NCBI GenBank assembly: GCA_964427955.1
Contig: CAYRWY010000017.1
Span: 1 to 31,628 of the forward strand
Direction of reading: 5' to 3'
DNA length: 31,628 bases
Source of the DNA: JACRBK01 sp964427955
GTDB taxonomy: Bacteria > Chloroflexota > Anaerolineae > Aggregatilineales > Aggregatilineaceae
The stretch's first letter is position 1; the number at the start of each line of letters is the position of its first letter. Below the pieces are notes generated by a model. That model made no database searches, was not told where the DNA came from, and worked only from the letters and a program-made list of their open reading frames with translations. Of the stretch, positions 26,198 through 31,628 are shown one piece after another. The translations under genes and the position numbers were made by a program.

Positions 26198-27808
26198 TCA
26201 ATCGAACATCCGGTGTTTCCACTCGCCGCCGATCAGCGTCCCCAGGACCTGAACGGCCAGCAGGTCGTCCGGCGGAATCGTGAAAGGATCGCGATCCAGC
26301 ACCAGCAGGTCGGCCAGGAAACCCGGTGCCAGTGTTCCCAGATCGTGCTCCATCCCGGCAGCATAGGCCGGACCCTGCGTGAAGCCGCGCAGCGCCGTCT
26401 CCACGTCCAGCCGCCCCGCGGGGAACCAACCGTCCAGTCCCGGCGAGCCATCCGGGCGGCGGCGCGTCACGGCGGCGAAGATGCCCCGGAAGGGATCGAA
26501 CGGCTCGACCGGCGCGTCCGATCCGAACGCCAACTGCGCCCCGGCGTCCAGTTGCAGACGCCAGTTGTAACTCCACTGCGCGCGCTGGCCCCAATATTGA
26601 TCGGCCATCTCGTAGTCGGACGTGGCGTGGATTGGCTGCATCGAGGCGATCACGCCAAGCTGCCCCAGGCGGTGGGCATCGTTGGGGTGGATCAACTGCA
26701 CGTGCTCGATCCGGTGCCGCCGCGCGGGGCGCGGGATTCCCGCCGCCGCTTCTTCAGCGCGCACTGCCTCGTACACGTCCAGCACGTCATGGACCGCCCG
26801 ATCCCCAATGGCGTGGATCGACGCCGGAATCCCGGCGGCACTGGCCCGGCTCACCAGATCGTAGATTTCTTCTTTGTCGGTGACGATAATGCCGTAATTC
26901 TCCGGCTCGTTCTCGTAGGGTTCGACCATGTAGGCGGTGCGCGGTCCCAGCGCCCCATCGGCGAAAATTTTGACCGCGCCGATCCGCAGCCACGCGTCGC
27001 CAAAGCCAAAACGCAGGCCCAGCTCGTGCGCGTGCGCGATCCAGGGCGCATTGATCTGCTTGACCACCCGCAGGCCCAGCCGCCCCTGTTCGCGCAGCAG
27101 TTGCAGCGCCGTCAGGCAGCTTGGATTATCGAAATCGTGCAGGCTGGTCAGCCCGGCGGCCCAGGCGCGCGGCTGCGCTTCGGTCATCCAGGCGGCGGTT
27201 TGTTCGGGCGTGGGAACGGGCACCCTGGACCAGACCAACTGCATCGCCGGGTCTTCGAGCAAAAGCCCGGTGGGCTGGCCGGAAGCGTCGCGCGGGATGC
27301 TCCCCCCTGCCGGATCGGACGTGCTGGCCGTAACTCCGGCCCGGCGCAGCGCCTCGCTGTTCACCCAGGCAGCATGGCCGCTCTTGGCACCGAGGTAGAT
27401 CGGATTCTCCGGCGCGACGGCGTCCAGATCGGCAGCCGTGGGAAAAGCGCGATCCGGCCAATAAGTCTGCGACCAGCCGCGCCCAACGATCCATTCGCCC
27501 GGCGGCGTGCGGCGGACTTTTTCGGCTACCCGGCGCAGCGCCTCGGCTTTGGTGGGCACTTCGAAGACATCGACGCTGTTGAGCGCGTGCGCGACCCCTT
27601 CCCAGTGAATGTGCGCATCGGTCAGGCCGGGGATGACCGGACGTCCGCCCGCGTCGTCGATCCGGGTGGTGCGCCCGGCCAGCGCGCGGATGGTGTCGTC
27701 GTCGCCGATGGCTACGATGCGATCCCGGTAGATCGCCAGGGCTGAGACCACCGGCTGCGAGGGATTCAGCGTGTAAATGCGGGCGTTGAGCAGAATGCGG
27801 TCTAGCAT
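26198..27808 (-). CDS. Amidohydrolase of the YtcJ/Amidohydro_3 type
   Basis: This metal-dependent hydrolase has about 536 residues. The N-terminal beta strand region leads to PGLTDAHIHWEG with the metal-binding H66 and H68. Further barrel motifs are SIHAIGDRAVHDVLD, RHRIEHVQLI and FGSDAPVEPFDPF, all typical of YtcJ-like amidohydrolases. The physiological substrate of this family is generally unknown. The ATG at 27808 is chosen because GAGGT lies six to seven bases upstream; a GTG at 27814 would lie inside that site. It begins 15 bases after the PfkB-like kinase stop, so the two are co-transcribed. It converges with the M23 gene. Cytoplasmic; no signal peptide. Confidence 0.9.
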   Translation of the reverse strand: MLDRILLNARIYTLNPSQPVVSALAIYRDRIVAIGDDDTIRALAGRTTRIDDAGGRPVIPGLTDAHIHWEGVAHALNSVDVFEVPTKAEALRRVAEKVRRTPPGEWIVGRGWSQTYWPDRAFPTAADLDAVAPENPIYLGAKSGHAAWVNSEALRRAGVTASTSDPAGGSIPRDASGQPTGLLLEDPAMQLVWSRVPVPTPEQTAAWMTEAQPRAWAAGLTSLHDFDNPSCLTALQLLREQGRLGLRVVKQINAPWIAHAHELGLRFGFGDAWLRIGAVKIFADGALGPRTAYMVEPYENEPENYGIIVTDKEEIYDLVSRASAAGIPASIHAIGDRAVHDVLDVYEAVRAEEAAAGIPRPARRHRIEHVQLIHPNDAHRLGQLGVIASMQPIHATSDYEMADQYWGQRAQWSYNWRLQLDAGAQLAFGSDAPVEPFDPFRGIFAAVTRRRPDGSPGLDGWFPAGRLDVETALRGFTQGPAYAAGMEHDLGTLAPGFLADLLVLDRDPFTIPPDDLLAVQVLGTLIGGEWKHRMFD

Positions 27809-27823
27809 GGCCACCTCACTTCT

Positions 27824-28681
27824 CTACGATTGGGCGGCAAATTCCCAGGCGCGGGCCACGTCCTCCGGCTTGGGCGCGCTGTCGAACCCGACGCGCGTCA
27901 CCGAGCCCGCCGCCAGATAGGTCGCCACCTTGATGGCGCGATCCAGGTCGCCCAGGCGATCCAGGGCGATGTGCAGCGCCGTGGCAAACACATCCCCGGC
28001 CCCGGTCGGATCGACCAGCGTGACCGGATACGCCGCATAGCTCGAGGGCTGGCCGTGACGATACAGGGTACCGCCGCGTTCGGCGCGCGTCAGGGCCATC
28101 AACGGTGCCATCCCGGCAAACACGTGCTCCAGGCTGGGGTCATGCCGGATGTCTTCCTCACTCATCACGGTCAGGCGCGCGTGAGGCAGTACCTGCCCGG
28201 CGGTTTCCCAGGGAATAGCCGTCACGCGGCCATCGTCTTCACGACGGCGCATCCATCCCTGCGGCGTCACGCAGATCGGGTGACCGCCAAACGCGGTGGC
28301 AAACGACGGATCGACTTCGTAGGCAATCGGACCCAGGTGGATCAGCCGGGCCTCGCGCCAGGCCGGTGGCAGCATCTCCGGCAGTAGGGTCAGCGCGCGG
28401 TGATACATATATTGGGTGCGCACATTCCCGTTGTAGCGGTTATCGAAGGTCGTCGTATGTTCGGCGGGGACGCTGACGACCACGGCTTCGGGCGGCAGAT
28501 CGCGGAGCAGCGGCTCGCCGGGGGCAGTGCTGGTCAGGACCGCCACGCGCAGTCCAAACGCGACCGCCGTGTGCGCGCCGTAAGAGACTGTCCCGCCCAG
28601 CCGGGGACCGGTCGGAGTGACGTCGTGGGCCACATGCCCCACCAGAAGATAATCAGGAACAAAGTCGTGCGGTTCGGTCAT
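27824..28681 (-). CDS. PfkB family carbohydrate kinase
   Basis: This 285-residue cytoplasmic protein is in the ribokinase/PfkB family, which phosphorylates sugars and nucleosides with ATP. The C-terminal signature DPTGAGDVFATAL (near residues 222-234) is intact, with its catalytic Asp. The N-terminal GG-containing motif (LGGTVSYGAHTAVAFG, near 27-42) is also present. It is a little shorter than typical members (300-320). The substrate cannot be inferred. It precedes the amidohydrolase closely and follows the khpB terminator, so it should have its own promoter, though none is clear in the 73-base gap. The ribosome-binding site is weak. Confidence 0.85.
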   Translation of the reverse strand: MTEPHDFVPDYLLVGHVAHDVTPTGPRLGGTVSYGAHTAVAFGLRVAVLTSTAPGEPLLRDLPPEAVVVSVPAEHTTTFDNRYNGNVRTQYMYHRALTLLPEMLPPAWREARLIHLGPIAYEVDPSFATAFGGHPICVTPQGWMRRREDDGRVTAIPWETAGQVLPHARLTVMSEEDIRHDPSLEHVFAGMAPLMALTRAERGGTLYRHGQPSSYAAYPVTLVDPTGAGDVFATALHIALDRLGDLDRAIKVATYLAAGSVTRVGFDSAPKPEDVARAWEFAAQS

Positions 28682-28699
28682 GAATGCTATTCCAAGAAT

Positions 28700-28729
28700 A
28701 AAATGCCGCGAGCAAACTGCGTCGCGGCA
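28700..28729 (-). terminator. Terminator after khpB
   Basis: On the minus strand TGCCGCG and CGCGGCA (plus 28704-28710 and 28723-28729) form a 7-base stem with a 12-base loop, followed by TTTTATT. It ends the yidC-khpB transcript before the PfkB-like gene. Confidence 0.75.
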
Positions 28730-28754
28730 CCAAAAGTCCGTATGCTAAAAATGC

Positions 28755-29570
28755 CTAATGGCGGTGCGGGATAATCGTCACTTTACGATACTCGCCCTCG
28801 CCCACGCTCTGGGTCGATACCTGGGGATGATCGCGCAGCGCCAGGTGGATGATGCGCCGTTCGTGGGGCGGCATGGGTTCCAGCGGGACCGTCCGGTTCA
28901 ACTGGATAGCCTGGTCGGCCATGCGCTTGGCCAGCTTGCGCAGCATTTGCTCACGGCGCGACTTATAGCCCTCGACGTCGATCACGATATCGGCGCGGCG
29001 CTGCAAATCGCGGCTGGCAATCAAGCGGGTGATGTATTGAAGCGCGGCCAGTGTCTCGCCTTTGCGCCCGATCAAGACGCCCAGGTCGCGACCGCTGATC
29101 TGAAGCACCCAGGGCGCCTGTTCGCCCGCCGCCGCCTGGCCCCGGTAGACCATGACTTCGGCGTTGATCTGCATCTTCGCCAGCAGTTCTTCCAGGGTGG
29201 CCTTGCCAACGCGCGCATCTTCGTCCAGATCGGCATCGCTGGCCAGGTTCAGATCGCCCAAAATCAGGTCGGATTCTTCTTCGTCGCGTTCCGGTTCCAC
29301 GACCGGCTTGGGAGCCGGAGGCGCTTTCTTCTCGACGACCGGACGGGCGGGGGGTGGAGGCGGAGGGGGCGGGGTGGCCGGACGGGCCAGCGCCGCCGTC
29401 GTCAGGCGAACACGGGCCTGACGGGCGCCAATGCCCAACAGCCCCCGGCTCGGTTCTTCAACAATCTCGACGATCACGCTCTCACGCGAGACGCCCAACT
29501 GTTGCAGACCCAATTCAATAGCAGTTTCTATATCGGATGCAGTGGTCTCGACAGACCGCGTTCCACTCAT
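28755..29570 (-). CDS. khpB: KhpB (Jag), KH-R3H RNA-binding protein
   Basis: This 271-residue cytoplasmic RNA-binding protein is the usual partner gene of yidC. The Jag-N domain covers about 1-55 (LGVSRESVIVEIVEEP and GLLGIGARQARV). A Pro-rich and acidic linker follows (about 65-120, including eight prolines in a row). The KH domain has the GRDLGVLIGRKGETLAAL loop near 158-175, and the R3H domain near 230-265 has PHERRIIHLALRDHP. KhpB binds RNA with KhpA and affects cell division or elongation in Gram-positive bacteria. The ATG at 29570 has GAGG eight bases upstream. It starts 11 bases after yidC and ends in a terminator. Confidence 0.94.
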   Translation of the reverse strand: MSGTRSVETTASDIETAIELGLQQLGVSRESVIVEIVEEPSRGLLGIGARQARVRLTTAALARPATPPPPPPPPARPVVEKKAPPAPKPVVEPERDEEESDLILGDLNLASDADLDEDARVGKATLEELLAKMQINAEVMVYRGQAAAGEQAPWVLQISGRDLGVLIGRKGETLAALQYITRLIASRDLQRRADIVIDVEGYKSRREQMLRKLAKRMADQAIQLNRTVPLEPMPPHERRIIHLALRDHPQVSTQSVGEGEYRKVTIIPHRH

Positions 29571-29581
29571 AATTATTTCCT

Positions 29582-30517
29582 CTATCCCTTGGCCTTGCTC
29601 TTGGCCTTAGCGCGTTCGGCGCGGCTGTCATAGACTCCGGCTCGTTTTGGCTTACCCGTCGGGGCAGGGCGTGGTAAACCGCGCTTGGGCTTAAGGACCG
29701 GGGCAGGCTCGGCGATCTCTTCACGCTTCACTTTTTCTGACTGAGCTTTTTCTTTTTCAGGTTCGGCGGAGTCTTCGGCCTCGCGGCCCATCACCTGATT
29801 GATGTTGATCTTGCCCATCATCGCGTACTGCCCGATGCCGATCAAGTTGGACACAATGAAATAAATAGACAGGCCCGACGCGAAGGAGAGCGAGAAAAAG
29901 CCGAACATCAGCGGCATAATCATCATCATCTGGCGGCTCATCTGGGCAGCCTGGTCGGCGGAACGATCCCCACTGCTGCCGGAAGAAGTCGTCGGGGGCA
30001 TCACCAGTTTTTGGGAAAGCCAGGTGGTCACCACGACCAGGATCGGCAGAAGGTAGAGCGGATCGGGGACGGCCAGATTCAACCACATGAACTGGTTATT
30101 CAGGGGGACGACATCCGACAACGAAGGCACCCACAGGCGACCCGACAGATCGAGCAGTTGGTGCGGGGTAGCAGCCAACGTAGCCACAATCGCCCGGTAC
30201 AGGCCCAGCATGATCGGGAGCTGAATGATCAACGGCAGGCAGCCCGCCAGCGGATTCACCCCAAACTGCCGGTAGAGTTCCCATTGAGCCTGGGCCAACC
30301 GCTCGCGGTCGTTCTTGTATTTTTCTTGCAGTTTCTTCAACTCAGGCTGAAGTTCCTGCATCGCTTTGGACGAACGCTGCTGCTTGATCGTCAGTGGATA
30401 GGTGGCCACGCGCACCAGAATGGTGAAGACGATGATCGCCAGCACAACGTTCCCGCCCAAAATCTGGTAAAGGAACAGCAGGATGGTACAAAACGGGTTG
30501 ATAATCAGGTCCAGCAT
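29582..30517 (-). CDS. yidC: YidC/Oxa1 membrane protein insertase
   Basis: This insertase of 311 residues places membrane proteins in the cytoplasmic membrane, alone or with SecYEG. It has the short Gram-positive-like architecture without the large periplasmic domain of proteobacterial YidC. The first helices are near residues 5-20 and 23-42 and include a conserved Arg (ILVRVATYPLT). The cytoplasmic helical hairpin (about 44-85) is rich in Lys, Gln and Glu. Further helices follow (LAGCLPLIIQLPIMLGLYRA near 90-110, then near 150-170 and 205-240). A Lys/Glu/Pro-rich tail (about 255-311) could contact ribosomes. The ATG at 30517 has AGAGGT five bases upstream. It lies between the propeller gene and khpB. 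Confidence 0.95.
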   Translation of the reverse strand: MLDLIINPFCTILLFLYQILGGNVVLAIIVFTILVRVATYPLTIKQQRSSKAMQELQPELKKLQEKYKNDRERLAQAQWELYRQFGVNPLAGCLPLIIQLPIMLGLYRAIVATLAATPHQLLDLSGRLWVPSLSDVVPLNNQFMWLNLAVPDPLYLLPILVVVTTWLSQKLVMPPTTSSGSSGDRSADQAAQMSRQMMMIMPLMFGFFSLSFASGLSIYFIVSNLIGIGQYAMMGKININQVMGREAEDSAEPEKEKAQSEKVKREEIAEPAPVLKPKRGLPRPAPTGKPKRAGVYDSRAERAKAKSKAKG

Positions 30518-30548
30518 GAGATACCTCTAGACTAGTGGGCGGTCGGGA

Positions 30549-31628
30549 TCAATTCTTGTACGAGAAATGCCACTGTTCGTCACCCGAATCGACCGTATAG
30601 GCCACCAGCAGGCGGTCCTTGTCGTCGGTGCCAGCCACGACCATTTCAGGGGTCCCCTCGCCCTCCGTCGAGGCGGCTACCAAGACCAGTTCGGTCAGTG
30701 CCGGGCCTTTGGTCTTCTTGGACCACAGACTTAACCCGTCCGCTTTGTTGAGCGCGTACACGTGCTCATCTTTCGAACTGACGATGACGACATCGCCCGC
30801 CACCAAGGGGGTCGAACGAATGGCCTTCTTCGCCACGTCTTTTTTCCAGACCTGCTTCAGCCCATCGGCGGTGATCTGAACCGCGTACAGGTTGCCCTTC
30901 AGATCGCCAAAATAGAGCGTATCCTCATCCAACACCGGGCTGCTCCACACCCAGTTATCGGTCTTGAACCGGGCCAGAACCTCGTGCGACGTCAGATCGA
31001 CAGCCACGATCTCGGACGAGAAGGTACCGACGTACAACCGGTTGCGCTCCGGGTCGTAGGCAGGCGTGCCGGGCATCGCGCCGCCCAGGTCTTTATGCCA
31101 CAGGGCCTTGCCGGTTTCCGCATTGATGGCGTACAGGCGATGGTCGAGCGACACCACGTACAGGGTGGGCACGCTGGCCGCGTCGTCTTCTTTGGCGGGC
31201 ACGTAGATCGGGGTTGCCCAAACGCCGTGATTGGTATCGAAGGTCCAGACCTTCTCGCCGGTCGCGCGCGAGACGGCCACCACGTTGCGGCTGCCCAACC
31301 CGAAGAATACTTTATCCGAGTCTACCGCGACTCCGCCGATGACACGATCATCAGCCGTGAGAGAAAGTGGCCCCACGAGCGTCTCTTTTTGGGGTGTATA
31401 GACCCACTCTTTTTCCCCGGTTTCGGCATTGATCGCGTGCAGACGGCCCTTATAGTCACCGATGTACAGGACGCCATCGCTGACGACAGGCGTAGCAAAG
31501 AACTTGGTGCTTTTGTCGCCATAATTCCACTGGATTGCGCCGCTGGTGGGGTTGATCGCGACGACATGCCGCTCATAGGAGACATAGACCGTACCCGTTT
31601 CCGGGTTCTTGGAAACACCGGCCCAGCT
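30549..31628 (-). CDS. PQQ-type beta-propeller repeat protein (5' end outside window)
   Basis: The visible 359 residues form a beta-propeller of PQQ-like repeats. At least six to seven blades show the pattern LYAINAETGKALW, with variants such as VVAVSRATGEKVW, LHAINAETGEKEW and VYALNKADGLSLW. The frame stays open to the window edge, so the true start lies beyond 31628; the GTG at 31374-31376 is an internal valine, not a start. No catalytic PQQ-dehydrogenase features are visible. Such proteins are often exported scaffolds (BamB-like) or unknown; without the N terminus I cannot say whether it is secreted. It stops 31 bases before yidC on the same strand, so co-transcription is likely. Confidence 0.88.
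   Translation of the reverse strand, partial: SWAGVSKNPETGTVYVSYERHVVAINPTSGAIQWNYGDKSTKFFATPVVSDGVLYIGDYKGRLHAINAETGEKEWVYTPQKETLVGPLSLTADDRVIGGVAVDSDKVFFGLGSRNVVAVSRATGEKVWTFDTNHGVWATPIYVPAKEDDAASVPTLYVVSLDHRLYAINAETGKALWHKDLGGAMPGTPAYDPERNRLYVGTFSSEIVAVDLTSHEVLARFKTDNWVWSSPVLDEDTLYFGDLKGNLYAVQITADGLKQVWKKDVAKKAIRSTPLVAGDVVIVSSKDEHVYALNKADGLSLWSKKTKGPALTELVLVAASTEGEGTPEMVVAGTDDKDRLLVAYTVDSGDEQWHFSYKN

Noticed and set aside
31322..31618. Short minus-strand frame near the right edge.
   Set aside because: It is in a different frame from the beta-propeller protein, whose repeats continue to the window edge.

Overview
The window reads as chromosomal DNA of a high-GC free-living bacterium that lives on sugars. 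My best guess is the Chloroflexota (Anaerolineae-like). The hints are a secreted M23 lipoprotein with a long Thr/Pro-rich linker, multi-gene CUT1 sugar ABC loci with glycoside phosphorylases, a yidC-khpB (jag) pair, and a CCCTCGCCC-type palindromic repeat inside a gene. This is inference; no rRNA or other phylogenetic marker is present. The window is densely coded, with no gap over about 200 bases, and I see no tRNA, rRNA, CRISPR array, transposase or phage gene.

Positions 25-3918 (minus strand) carry a Gfo/Idh/MocA oxidoreductase followed by lutA, lutB and lutC (L-lactate oxidation). Positions 4033-12561 (minus strand) form a sugar operon: LacI regulator, solute-binding protein, two permeases, a secreted mosaic protein with a CBM9-like domain, a DUF624 membrane protein and a GH130 enzyme. 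It is closed by a clear terminator at 3985-4019. A LacI-type palindrome (CGTAAGCGCTTACG) sits at the start of this operon.

Positions 12764-13912 (minus strand) encode a second LacI-family regulator with two N-terminal HTH modules in tandem. It is divergent from a second sugar operon at 14100-23183 (plus strand): solute-binding protein, two permeases, two overlapping GH65 enzymes and a secreted GH71/GH99-like protein. The 187-base divergent region holds two overlapping promoters and one perfect 14-base palindrome (TTGAGACGTCTCAA) placed to control both.

The likely flow in each sugar locus is extracellular cleavage or binding of a polysaccharide, capture and import of oligosaccharides, then phosphorolysis inside the cell. 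Neither locus encodes an ABC ATPase, and no beta-phosphoglucomutase is present, so both must be supplied from elsewhere.

Positions 23346-26155 (plus strand) encode a formiminotransferase-cyclodeaminase fusion and the M23 lipoprotein, ending in a strong terminator. Converging on it (26198-28681, minus strand) are an amidohydrolase and a PfkB-type kinase. The right end (28755 to the edge, minus strand) carries a PQQ-type beta-propeller protein running off the window, then yidC and khpB.

The most unusual items are the tandem-HTH LacI regulator with its shared operator, the paired GH65/GH99-like pathway, the multi-domain CBM9 protein of unassigned catalytic family, and the palindromic repeat inserted in frame in a GH65 gene.
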